Below, in pieces: positions 43,284 through 56,006 of a stretch of 64,000 nucleotides of DNA. Location of the stretch: NCBI RefSeq assembly GCF_013255915.1, contig NZ_CP053896.1, positions 620,001 to 684,000 on the forward strand, given 5' to 3'. The notes under the pieces are model-generated. The model saw only the letters and a list, made by a program, of their open reading frames with translations. It was not told the DNA's origin and made no database searches. Both the position numbers and the translations under genes were made by a program. The DNA is from Providencia rettgeri. Lineage in GTDB: Bacteria > Pseudomonadota > Gammaproteobacteria > Enterobacterales > Enterobacteriaceae. The first letter of the stretch is position 1. Every line of letters starts with the position of its first letter.

Positions 43284-43300
43284 ATCTGGTACGACCAGAT
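43284..43300 (-). promoter_or_regulatory. FadR operator of fadBA
   Basis: ATCTGGTACGACCAGAT is a 17-bp dyad identical, as I recall it, to the E. coli fadBA FadR site. FadR represses here until long-chain acyl-CoA binds it. Confidence 0.9.
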
Positions 43301-43514
43301 GAGGTGAGTGTGACTAGAATGTTAATTAATTGCAAACTTTTAATAACAAAAATGGAAGGTTGGTCACAGCAATTAAGCGAAATAATTAATGATTTAAATG
43401 ATAAAGGTATTATATATCAATTGATTAATGATGGTTTGCAACAGAGTGCATATCCGTTAATAACAGAACGTGGTAAGCTTGATTTTTCTAATTAATGCTG
43501 AAAGGTTGAAAGAA

Positions 43515-44849
43515 ATGGAAAAACTGACTGCACTCTACGCTGAACACATTAAAACGTTACAAAACAGAACTCAGCAAGTTTTACAGCGCAGCAAATTAGA
43601 TGCCATATTGATTCATTCGGGTGAACCCCTACGCATCTTTCTTGACGATAGCGACTATCCTTTTAAAGTTAATCCTCATTTCAAAGCGTGGGTGCCTATT
43701 ACTGATGTTCCACATTCATGGTTATTAGTTGATGGCGTAAATAAGCCTAAGCTATGGTTTTATTCACCTGTTGATTATTGGCATAGTGTTGAACCACTGC
43801 CGAACAGTTTTTGGACCAAAGATATTGAGTTAATCCATTTAAAAAATGCAGATGACATTAAAACCTTCCTAGCAAGTCTACCGAAAGAAAATGTGGCTTA
43901 TATTGGTTCTGCAACTGCAAGGGCTGAGTCATTAGGGATTTCGCTACATAATATCAATCCCAAACCTGTTTTAGATTACTATCATTATCATCGTTCTTAT
44001 AAAACAGATTATGAACTTTACTGCATGCGTGAAGCGCAAAAAATGGCTGTAAATGGGCACCTCGCTGCTCTTGAAGCATTTCGCGCAGGAATGAGTGAGT
44101 TTGATATTAATATCAGTTATTTACAATCAACCGGGCATCGAGATACCAATGTCCCTTATGGTAACATTGTTGCACTGAATGAAAATGCAGCTGTATTGCA
44201 TTACACTAAACTACAGCAAACGGTACCGAACGAATTACGCAGCTTTCTTATTGATGCAGGTGCTGAATATAACGGTTATGCTGCTGATATTACGAGAACT
44301 TATGCTGCAAAAGGGAAAGATGAATTTGCTGAATTAGTTGCGGATGTCAATACGGAACAGCTCGCTTTAATTGATACAATCAAGGCGGGTGTACGCTACA
44401 CAGACTATCATGTAGATATGCATCATAGAATTGCTAAGATACTGACTAAACATGATATTATTAAAGGTATTAGTGAAGAGTCAATGGTGGAAAGTGGTTT
44501 AACAACGCCATTTTTGCCTCACGGTTTAGGGCATCCGCTTGGTTTACAAGTCCATGATGCTGCTGGTTTTATGCAAGATGACAGTGGTACACATCTCGCG
44601 GCTCCTAAAATGTATCCATTCTTGCGTTGTACTCGTGTTTTAGAACCTAAAATGGTGTTAACTATCGAGCCTGGGCTCTACTTCATTGAATCTCTATTAT
44701 CTGAATGGAGAAATGGGGAGTTTAGCCAGCACTTTAATTGGGATAAAATCGAGTTCTTCAAACCTTACGGTGGTATTCGTATTGAAGATAATATTGTGAT
44801 CCACGCAAATCGTATTGAAAATATGACTCGAGACTTACATTTACGTTAA
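43515..44849 (+). CDS. pepQ: Xaa-Pro dipeptidase
   Basis: A 444-aa metallopeptidase of family M24 that cleaves X-Pro dipeptides. The metal ligands appear in order: [19 protein letters not shown] (two Asp), [13 protein letters not shown] (His), TIEPGLYF (Glu) and [10 protein letters not shown] (Glu). The ATG at 43515 starts the family-like sequence [11 protein letters not shown]; the frame opens 15 codons earlier. It is divergent from fadB, as in E. coli, and its stop overlaps the yigZ start. Confidence 0.95.
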   Translation: MEKLTALYAEHIKTLQNRTQQVLQRSKLDAILIHSGEPLRIFLDDSDYPFKVNPHFKAWVPITDVPHSWLLVDGVNKPKLWFYSPVDYWHSVEPLPNSFWTKDIELIHLKNADDIKTFLASLPKENVAYIGSATARAESLGISLHNINPKPVLDYYHYHRSYKTDYELYCMREAQKMAVNGHLAALEAFRAGMSEFDINISYLQSTGHRDTNVPYGNIVALNENAAVLHYTKLQQTVPNELRSFLIDAGAEYNGYAADITRTYAAKGKDEFAELVADVNTEQLALIDTIKAGVRYTDYHVDMHHRIAKILTKHDIIKGISEESMVESGLTTPFLPHGLGHPLGLQVHDAAGFMQDDSGTHLAAPKMYPFLRCTRVLEPKMVLTIEPGLYFIESLLSEWRNGEFSQHFNWDKIEFFKPYGGIRIEDNIVIHANRIENMTRDLHLR

Positions 44850-45463
44850 TGAAACCTTATTTAATACCGGCTGAAACTATTTCTTTTACAGAAGAGATCA
44901 AAAAAAGCCAATTTATTACGTATTTAGCTCATACAGATGGTATTGAAGCGGCAAAAGATTATATTCAATCAATTAAAACTCAATACCCAGATGCCCGGCA
45001 CCATTGCTGGGCATTTGTTGCTGGCCGGCCTGATGATTCACAAAAGTTAGGGTTCTCTGATGACGGGGAACCGACAGGAACAGCAGGAAAGCCCATTATG
45101 GCGCAACTATTAGGTAGCAACCTAGGGGAGGTTACCTGTGTCGTCGTGCGTTATTTTGGTGGAATAAAGCTAGGGACGGGGGGGCTCGTTAAAGCCTATG
45201 GAAATGGTGCCCAGCAAGCATTAAAAATATTACCCACAAAGACAAAAGTACCACAAAAAATCTTTAACTTAGAGTGTGACTATTCATTGATTAATGCAAT
45301 TGAACAACTGCTTGTTCAAGTGAATGGCACGGTTTTGCACAGTGATTATAATGAAACTGTCTCTTTACAAATTGCAATTCCTGCTACTCTTGAGCAGGAG
45401 GTCAATGATAAATTACGCGATGTAAGTCGTGGAGCCTTAACGCTCACGCCAGAATCGGAATAG
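44849..45463 (+). CDS. yigZ: YigZ, IMPACT-family protein
   Basis: A 204-aa protein of the UPF0029/IMPACT family. The signature FSDDGEPTGTAGKPIMAQLL (about residues 69-88) and the VVRYFGGIKLGTGGLVKAYG segment are clear, with a C-terminal ferredoxin-like domain. The precise role is not established; relatives act around translation. Its ATG overlaps the pepQ stop (TAATG), so the two are coupled. Confidence 0.92.
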   Translation: MKPYLIPAETISFTEEIKKSQFITYLAHTDGIEAAKDYIQSIKTQYPDARHHCWAFVAGRPDDSQKLGFSDDGEPTGTAGKPIMAQLLGSNLGEVTCVVVRYFGGIKLGTGGLVKAYGNGAQQALKILPTKTKVPQKIFNLECDYSLINAIEQLLVQVNGTVLHSDYNETVSLQIAIPATLEQEVNDKLRDVSRGALTLTPESE

Positions 45464-45491
45464 TAAACAGTTTTATCAAGGAACCTGCCGA

Positions 45492-46943
45492 ATGCATTTT
45501 CGTGCAATAACCCGTATAGTCGGGCTGCTTGTCATCATCTTTTCTTTTACCATGGTTATTCCTGGTATTGTTGCGCTAATTTATCGAGATGGTGCAGGGC
45601 GAGCTTTTAGCCAGACTTTTGTCACTGCTTTGCTAATTGGCCTTTTTTTGTGGCTACCAACCCGTAATAGCCGGCACGAACTTAAAGCAAAAGAAGGTTT
45701 TCTTATTGTTGTTTTATTTTGGACTGTGCTGGGAAGCGTTGGGGCATTGCCGTTTATTTTTTCGGAAAGACCCAATCTTTCGGTAACTGATGCTTTTTTT
45801 GAATCTTTTTCAGGCTTGACTACAACTGGTGCGACAACGCTAACAGGGCTTGATTCCTTGCCCAAAGCTATTTTGTTTTATCGGCAAATGCTTCAATGGC
45901 TTGGGGGGATGGGGATAATTGTACTCGCAGTTGCAATCTTACCGCTTTTGGGCGTTGGGGGAATGCAGCTATACCGCGCAGAAATGCCGGGTCCTTTGAA
46001 AGACAATAAAATGCGCCCTCGTATTGCAGAGACGGCAAAAACATTATGGCTTATCTATGTTCTACTCACAATTGCTTGTGCGGTGGCTTTATGGATAGCC
46101 GGAATGGATGTTTTTGATGCCATTTCTCACAGTTTTTCAACCATTGCTATTGGTGGGTTTTCAACTCATGATGCCAGTATTGGTTATTTCAACAGCCCTG
46201 CGATTAACACTATTATTGGTATTTTCCTGATTATCTCTGGTTGTAACTTCGGTTTGCACTTTGCTGTATTAACCGGACGTAGTTTGGGAATTTATTGGCG
46301 CGATCCCGAATTTAGAATGTTCATAAGTTTCCAATTTGTCTTAGTGGTCATTTGTACTTTAGTGCTTATGTTTCATTCTGTTTATAGTAGTTTTGGTCAA
46401 ACGCTTGACCAAGCCTTCTTCCAAGTTGTTTCAATGGCAACGACGGCTGGTTTTACAACGGATAGCTTTTCGGGATGGCCTCTTTTCTTACCAATGCTTC
46501 TATTATGTGCTGCATTTGTTGGGGGGTGTGCAGGCTCGACAGGTGGTGGGTTAAAAGTTATTCGTATCTTGTTACTTTTCTTACAAGGTTCGCGTGAGTT
46601 AAAACGCTTAGTTCATCCTAATGCAGTCTACACAATCAAACTGGGGCAAAGAGCATTACCAGAAAGAATAATTGAAGCCGTTTGGGGGTTCTTTTCTGCC
46701 TATGCACTTGTTTTTGTTGTTAGCTTATTATTGCTGATCGCAACAGGTGTTGATGAGTTTTCTGCGTTCTCAGCAATAGCGACCACACTCAATAACTTGG
46801 GACCAGGTCTTGGGACTGTCGCAGATAACTTCACATCAATGAATCCAGCTGGGAAATGGATTCTAGTGGTGACTATGTTATTTGGGCGCTTAGAGGTTTT
46901 CACTTTATTAGTGTTACTGACTCCCACTTTTTGGCGTGAATAG
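45492..46943 (+). CDS. trkH: Trk potassium uptake system, membrane subunit
   Basis: A 483-aa protein, identical in length to E. coli TrkH. It has four repeats of the membrane-pore-membrane unit with selectivity-filter segments: SGLTTTGATTL, IAIGGFSTHD, MATTAGFTTDS and ATTLNNLGPGLG. It conducts K+ together with the NAD-binding TrkA, which is not in the window. It starts 28 bases after yigZ. Confidence 0.96.
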   Translation: MHFRAITRIVGLLVIIFSFTMVIPGIVALIYRDGAGRAFSQTFVTALLIGLFLWLPTRNSRHELKAKEGFLIVVLFWTVLGSVGALPFIFSERPNLSVTDAFFESFSGLTTTGATTLTGLDSLPKAILFYRQMLQWLGGMGIIVLAVAILPLLGVGGMQLYRAEMPGPLKDNKMRPRIAETAKTLWLIYVLLTIACAVALWIAGMDVFDAISHSFSTIAIGGFSTHDASIGYFNSPAINTIIGIFLIISGCNFGLHFAVLTGRSLGIYWRDPEFRMFISFQFVLVVICTLVLMFHSVYSSFGQTLDQAFFQVVSMATTAGFTTDSFSGWPLFLPMLLLCAAFVGGCAGSTGGGLKVIRILLLFLQGSRELKRLVHPNAVYTIKLGQRALPERIIEAVWGFFSAYALVFVVSLLLLIATGVDEFSAFSAIATTLNNLGPGLGTVADNFTSMNPAGKWILVVTMLFGRLEVFTLLVLLTPTFWRE

Positions 46944-47003
46944 TCGAGCGCAACTAATAAATAATATTACCTATATAGAAATGATAATAATCTAGGAACA
47001 ATA

Positions 47004-47528
47004 ATGAGCTATTTACTTTTACATTCCAGTACGGATGGGCAAACTAAAAAAATTATTTTAAAAATAGCAGAACAACTGAGGAATTCAGGTCGTGAATGCG
47101 ATATTCGTGATTTAAATACTGACCAACAGCTTAATTTATCAGGTTACGATAAAGTATTGGTAGGAGCATCCATTCGTTATGGGCATTTCAATAAAAAACT
47201 ACAACGTTTTGTGACCTCCCATCAAAATCAATTGAACTCAATGAAAACAGGTTTTTTTGCTGTAAATTTGACGGCAAGAAAAGAAGGTAAGAATACAGTA
47301 GAAACTAACGCATATACGCGGAAGTTTTTAGAAGCGTGCCCTTGGAAGCCAACATTGAAATCTGTTTTTGCCGGAGCACTGTTTTACCCTCGTTATACAT
47401 GGTTTGATAGAATGATGATCCGCCTAATTATGAAAATGACAGATGGCCCAACCGACCCAAAAACAGAAGTTGAATATACTAATTGGGAAAAGGTAGCCGA
47501 ATTCGCAACTGAATTTGATAGTTTGTAG
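47004..47528 (+). CDS. hemG: Menaquinone-dependent protoporphyrinogen oxidase
   Basis: A 174-aa flavodoxin-like protein. The FMN phosphate loop lies in HSSTDGQTKKI (residues 7-17), followed by LVGASIRYGHFNK. HemG oxidises protoporphyrinogen IX to protoporphyrin in haem synthesis and passes electrons to quinones. As in E. coli, it directly precedes an rRNA operon. Confidence 0.94.
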   Translation: MSYLLLHSSTDGQTKKIILKIAEQLRNSGRECDIRDLNTDQQLNLSGYDKVLVGASIRYGHFNKKLQRFVTSHQNQLNSMKTGFFAVNLTARKEGKNTVETNAYTRKFLEACPWKPTLKSVFAGALFYPRYTWFDRMMIRLIMKMTDGPTDPKTEVEYTNWEKVAEFATEFDSL

Positions 47529-47609
47529 GTCGTAATTTCAACAAAATGTAGTTATTTTATGTTTTTTGTTTAATAAATCATCGCTTGGTAAAATAAATCA
47601 AAAAAACAC

Positions 47610-47637
47610 TTGCGAGAATTTTTCGACTCCCTATAAT
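47610..47637 (+). promoter_or_regulatory. rRNA operon promoter P1
   Basis: -35 TTGCGA (47610-47615), a 16-bp spacer and -10 TATAAT (47632-47637), followed by a GC-rich GCGC discriminator. ACTCCCTATAATGCGC is the same as at E. coli rrn P1 promoters, which respond to ppGpp and growth rate. Confidence 0.88.
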
Positions 47638-47728
47638 GCGCATCCGTTGTCACGATAAACCGGTTAGAAGAAAACTTCATAACCCAGTGATAACAGAGGT
47701 GAGAAAGAAAAAAGTTGAAAATAAATGC

Positions 47729-47756
47729 TTGACTTTCTAAATAAAAAACGTAATAT
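47729..47756 (+). promoter_or_regulatory. rRNA operon promoter P2
   Basis: -35 TTGACT (47729-47734), 16-bp spacer, -10 TAATAT (47751-47756), about 120 bp after P1, as in other enteric rrn operons. Confidence 0.82.
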
Positions 47757-47826
47757 ACGACACCTCGCGACAACGACCTAAGTTAATAAAAACTGAGTCG
47801 AATTTCAAAAAAAGAAATGTCGCAAC

Positions 47827-47838
47827 GCTCTTTAACAA
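47827..47838 (+). promoter_or_regulatory. Leader boxA (rRNA antitermination)
   Basis: GCTCTTTAACAA is the conserved nut boxA bound by NusB/S10, placed about 170 bases before the 16S gene. Confidence 0.88.
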
Positions 47839-48006
47839 TTTATCAGACAATCTGTGTGGGCACTCACAGGACACTATCAAAAAAATATTTGATTTTAAGT
47901 CTTGAAGAGTGACTAACACGTTAATTCATATATATGAACTAATAGGTAATATGTTTTCGCAAGAAGACATACGACAGTAAACATTCTTTGAGCATCAAGC
48001 TACTTT

Positions 48007-49544
<1,538 letters not shown>

Positions 49545-49682
49545 CCATTGAAGTGTTTTTGTGAAGTGCTCACACAGATTGTCTGATAGAAAGTAGAGCA
49601 ATGGCTTTACGTGGGAGACTTATTCGAGAGGATAAGACTTACACGAAAATAGCAAAACGGTGTTTTGCAATTGAATTTTCGT

Positions 49683-49756
49683 GTCCCCTTCGTCTAGAGG
49701 CCTAGGACACCGCCCTTTCACGGCGGTAACAGGGTTCGAATCCCTAGGGGACGCCA
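49683..49756 (+). tRNA. gltT: tRNA-Glu(UUC) with a 4-bp T-stem
   Basis: The acceptor, D and anticodon arms match E. coli tRNA-Glu, with anticodon TTC in CCCTTTCACGG and an encoded CCA. The gene is 74 nt rather than 76, because the T-arm reads AGGG-TTCGAAT-CCCT: one G and one C are missing symmetrically, leaving four pairs instead of five. It may be a true variant or two homopolymer errors in the assembly. It lies in the 16S-23S spacer, where E. coli rrnA has tRNA-Ile and tRNA-Ala. Confidence 0.93.
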
Positions 49757-49834
49757 ATTGCGCCGATATCGAGTGAAAGACGATGTCCCCAATAATGATT
49801 AAGCCAATTATATTGTAGTTGGTTTAACAATTAT

Positions 49835-49846
49835 GCTCTTTAACAA
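49835..49846 (+). promoter_or_regulatory. Spacer boxA
   Basis: GCTCTTTAACAA, the second antitermination boxA, in the 16S-23S spacer after the tRNA. Confidence 0.85.
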
Positions 49847-49936
49847 TCTGGAACAAGCTGAAAATTGAAAACAACGCACATTGTTTATCGCTTAAATAAT
49901 GTGAGAGTCTCTCAAAATTTCAGACCTGAAATTTTC

Positions 49937-50082
49937 GGTCACTTTAGCGAGTGGCATGAGCGAGCAGTCAGTCCTTCGCGGCGGCCAGCGCACAGCAAGC
50001 GCAGCATACATAAGTATGTGAGCATTGCGAGCACTGCCCAACAAAGAAGGAATGCACGCACAGCCATGACAGTAAGGTGAAC
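49937..50082. repeat. ERIC-like hairpin inside the rRNA spacer
   Basis: A 146-nt imperfect inverted repeat centred on GCATACATAAGTATGTG near 50011, with outer arms GGTCAC/GTGAAC and matching inner stretches (CAGTCAGTCCTTC against GAAGGAATGCACGC). The centre and length resemble ERIC elements. The boundary and family are inferred. In E. coli the same stretch, between GAGTCTCTCAAA and the 23S processing stem, is short. Confidence 0.55.
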
Positions 50083-50105
50083 GTTGAAACAATTTCGGGT
50101 TGTGA

Positions 50106-53011
<2,906 letters not shown>

Positions 53012-53150
53012 GACAACACCGAAGGTGTTTTAGAGAGATTGAGTTGTTTTCAAAGAAAGTGAGAAGCCGAAAGGTGAAGGACACGCAGCTTGTTTGAGAT
53101 TGAGGTTCTGGTTTAGTGAAGAAAAAACTAAACGGGAACAAAACAGAATT

Positions 53151-53270
53151 TGTCTGGCGGCAATAGCGCGGTGGTCCCACCTGACCCCATGCCGAACTCA
53201 GCAGTGAAACGCCGTAGCGCCGATGGTAGTGTGGGGTCTCCCCATGTGAGAGTAGGGAACTGCCAGACAT
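53151..53270 (+). rRNA. rrf: 5S ribosomal RNA
   Basis: 120 nt, TGTCTGGCGG to TGCCAGACAT, nearly identical to E. coli 5S. The terminal T-to-C pair change is compensated on both sides (GTCTGG with CCAGAC). Confidence 0.98.
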
Positions 53271-53281
53271 TAAATTAGGAG

Positions 53282-53306
53282 AAAGCCACCCATCGGGTGG
53301 CTTTTT
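53282..53306 (+). terminator. rRNA operon terminator
   Basis: A perfect 10-bp stem (53282-53291 with 53295-53304), 3-nt loop and T run, 11 bases after 5S. Confidence 0.92.
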
Positions 53307-53364
53307 GCGTTTGGAGAAAAAAAGAAAAACAGGGGATGTTGAGTTTAGGTGGGGTGCTTAAGTT

Positions 53365-53404
53365 TTAGTTCCTTAGTTCCTCAGTTTCTTAGCTCCTTAA
53401 TCCC
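53365..53404. repeat. Degenerate 8-bp tandem repeat, five copies
   Basis: TTAGTTCC, TTAGTTCC, TCAGTTTC, TTAGCTCC and TTAATCCC lie end to end after the rRNA terminator. No coding potential is seen. Confidence 0.7.
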
Positions 53405-53536
53405 TAATTTTAATCCCCTTTTTATCGCTTTCTTTCTCATTAGACGATGTATTACACGTCTCTTCATCTTTTTTAACTACTCTTGGGGCTCCCCTCTATC
53501 TATCACCATCATTAATGAGCGTGCGTGATGCAAAGT

Positions 53537-54165
53537 AGTGAGTAACAGCTCACAGATTGTTTAGGGTAGCGGAATTTTAATAAAATCAAATAAATATTGT
53601 GGATTGGGTGTTTCCCCATCATGGTGATGAATGACATCGCTTGAGTCAAAGTAGTCAGTAACAACTCACTTGTTGAAAGGGCGGTGGCTGTTGGCGATGG
53701 TGGGATGACAGGAGTAGGAGAAGCAATGGTGGAGAAGCGGTTGTATTGGTGTAATGAACGGATATATTAAATGCAAAGTTAGTGAGTAACGGCTCACTAG
53801 TGATGGGAGTTGGACGTTTAAATACATAGCATTGTATACCATAGAATAGGTAATTTATTGTTAATGTATTGAAATGAGGAATGTCTCTAGCAGATATAAA
53901 GTAGTGAGTAACGGCTCACTAGTGATGGGAGCTGGACGTTTAAATACATAGCATTGTATACCATAGAATAGGTAATTTATTGCTAATGTATAGAGATGGG
54001 GAATGTTTTTAGTAGATATAAAGTAGTGAGTAACAGCTCACTAGTGACGGGGAGTTGGACGTTTAAATACATAGCATTGTATACCATAGAATAGGTAATT
54101 TATTGCTAATGTATAGAGATGGGGAATGTTTTTAGTAGATATAAAGTAGTGAGTAACAACTCACT
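53537..54165. repeat. Repeat field: six hairpin motifs, last units of 122-123 bp nearly identical
   Basis: The hairpin GTGAGTAACnnCTCAC (variants included) recurs at 53537, 53653, 53781, 53903, 54025 and 54148. The first two intervals (116 and 128 bp) are diverged. The last three (122, 122, 123) are nearly the same, each also holding GTTTAAATACATAGCATTGT and its ATACA/TGTAT hairpin. There is no gene. This is most of the 1.4-kb noncoding gap 53271-54671. Confidence 0.85.
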
Positions 54166-54362
54166 TGTTATGGTAATTAAAAATATATTTGGTAATTTAG
54201 ATATATCTGGTAAAAGAATCAAAAATATAGAGATCAAGGTTGTAGTGAATTTTATATGATTACTTATTATAGAAATAGGGTGATATAATGAAAGTTTACT
54301 GATAAATAGAATGTATTTTATGAATTAAATGGAGGGGTAATATTTTTTATTGAGGATAGTGA

Positions 54363-54480
54363 AACATTGAACATTAAACATTAAACATTAAACATTAAAC
54401 ATTAAACATTAAACATTAAACATTAAACATTAAACATTGAACATTAAACATTGAATATTAAACATTTAATGTTTAATATT
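54363..54480. repeat. 7-bp tandem array (AACATTA) ending in a 27-nt palindrome
   Basis: About 15 copies of AACATTA or AACATTG fill 54363-54467. The last two merge into a perfect 13-bp inverted repeat (54454-54466 with 54468-54480) around one base. Copy number is likely to vary between strains. It lies past the 3' end of idi. Confidence 0.88.
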
Positions 54481-54671
54481 AAAAATTCATTATGCTTCTA
54501 CCCTGAAATTAAACTAGAACTATTATTAATTAATGATATTAAGAATAATTAATTAAATTATTTTTCCTCTATAATGTATTTTTATAATATTTCTAGGTTT
54601 AGATAAATATTTTTATAATTAAAATGCAAGGTGAGAAAATTAAGTTATAAATAAAATGTGATAAAATACAT

Positions 54672-55187
54672 TTATTTGAAATCTGATAAAGGAAATTCTT
54701 CTAATATTTTTTTAAACCACGGTGTGAAAATTTCAGGATTAAGAAGGATCTCTTGTTTTAATTGAGTAAGATTTACCCACCTTATAGATGAGACTTCTTC
54801 TCTATTTGGTTGGATATTCTTGTTATAATGTCCAATAAAGATATGGTCATACTCATGTTCAATTAATCCTCCCTGAACATCAGCTTTATAAATTAAGGAA
54901 CCTATATGCGTTAATGGAGTGGCAAAGCCTAGCTCCTCTTGAAGTCTACGTTCAGCGGCTTTCTGAGTATCTTCATTAGGTTTAGGATGGCTACAGCAAG
55001 AATTTGCCCATTGCCCAGCTGAATGATATTTATGAAGAGCTCTCTGTTGAATCAGTAGCTCGTTTTGCTCATTAAAAATAAATACTGAAAATGCTCGGTG
55101 AAGATGACCGAGTTGATGCGCCAATAATTTAGGCATAACACCAATAGGTTCATCATGTTCATTTACTAAAATTAATTCATCTTCCAT
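54672..55187 (-). CDS. idi: Isopentenyl-diphosphate delta-isomerase, type I
   Basis: A 171-aa Nudix-fold enzyme interconverting isopentenyl and dimethylallyl diphosphate. The active-site Cys lies in ANSCCSHP (C65), the Nudix-like helix is RRLQEELGFATP, and the metal-binding Glu is in LIEHEYDH. The spacing of the first His ligands (LAHQLGHLHRAFS) is one residue shorter than in E. coli. It is likely monocistronic, downstream of narL. Confidence 0.9.
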   Translation of the reverse strand: MEDELILVNEHDEPIGVMPKLLAHQLGHLHRAFSVFIFNEQNELLIQQRALHKYHSAGQWANSCCSHPKPNEDTQKAAERRLQEELGFATPLTHIGSLIYKADVQGGLIEHEYDHIFIGHYNKNIQPNREEVSSIRWVNLTQLKQEILLNPEIFTPWFKKILEEFPLSDFK

Positions 55188-55289
55188 TTATATTATTTTC
55201 CTTCATAAAAATGATTTCAGTAGTTTAGTATAATTAAAAATATAAGTTTGCATATTAGAGCTATTTACTAATGAATATAATTATTTTTT

Positions 55290-55324
55290 ACTCGCAGCTA
55301 TCATAAGGTTATATAGCTGCGAGT
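55290..55324. other. 12-bp perfect inverted repeat between narL and idi
   Basis: ACTCGCAGCTAT (55290-55301) pairs with ATAGCTGCGAGT (55313-55324), ending 6 bases past the narL stop. On the narL strand the stem is followed by As, not Ts, so it is not a classic terminator; it may protect the 3' end of the mRNA. Confidence 0.45.
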
Positions 55325-55330
55325 ATAAAA

Positions 55331-55987
55331 TTATTTTTGTTGTAAAACCCAAACTGCAGCTTCGACCCTTGATTTTAAATTGAGTTTTTTAAGTAAATGT
55401 TTAACATGTACTTTTACTGTGCTTTCTGCAATATCTAGTTTACGAGCTATCATTTTATTTGATAAACCCTGAGAGATCAGTTCTAAAATATCGGCTTCTC
55501 TTGGTGTCAATGAAGCAATATTATTGTCATCCTGTGTGGTGTTATCTCTTAGTGATTCAGCAAGTACAGATGCTAATGTTGGGCTAACAACTAACTTACC
55601 GCTTGCTGCTTCTTTAAGGGCTACGATAAGCTCTTCAGGTTCCATATCTTTTAGTAAATAACCATCTGCACCTCTTTTTAGTGCATTGACTAAATCATCA
55701 CTATAGTTAGAAACGGTAAAAAGAATAATTCTACCTGACAACTCTCGCTTCCTAAGTTCATCAAGAGTTTCAAAACCATTCATGCCTGGCATGTTGAGAT
55801 CCAGTAAGATAAGGTCAGGATCTTGCTCTTCAGCGATTTGGATACCTGTTTTACCATCTCCCGCTTCACCGATAACTTGTAATGAAGGTTCCAAACTAAT
55901 CAATTGTTTGACTCCATTTCTTAGCATCGGATGATCATCAATAAGTAGAATGGTTGATTTTTCGTTCACTATATTTGTATTTTCCAT
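55331..55987 (-). CDS. narL: Nitrate/nitrite response regulator NarL
   Basis: A 218-aa two-component regulator. The receiver domain has the acidic pocket D17-D18 and phosphoacceptor D63 in [12 protein letters not shown]. The C-terminal LuxR-type helix-turn-helix ([20 protein letters not shown], then [20 protein letters not shown]) matches NarL nearly residue for residue. NarL controls anaerobic nitrate-respiration genes. It starts 19 bases after narX, which phosphorylates it. Confidence 0.93.
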   Translation of the reverse strand: MENTNIVNEKSTILLIDDHPMLRNGVKQLISLEPSLQVIGEAGDGKTGIQIAEEQDPDLILLDLNMPGMNGFETLDELRKRELSGRIILFTVSNYSDDLVNALKRGADGYLLKDMEPEELIVALKEAASGKLVVSPTLASVLAESLRDNTTQDDNNIASLTPREADILELISQGLSNKMIARKLDIAESTVKVHVKHLLKKLNLKSRVEAAVWVLQQK

Positions 55988-56006
55988 AGATGATTTTTCC
56001 GGTATG

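Noticed and set aside
43304-43495. 63-aa open frame between fadB and pepQ
   Set aside because: It starts at GTG without a ribosome-binding site and lies in the divergent promoter region next to the FadR operator. It overlaps only the upstream extension of the pepQ frame. No family is recognised.
53537-54165. CRISPR array
   Set aside because: The period is 122 bp, the units are nearly identical along their whole length with no variable spacers, and there are no cas genes.
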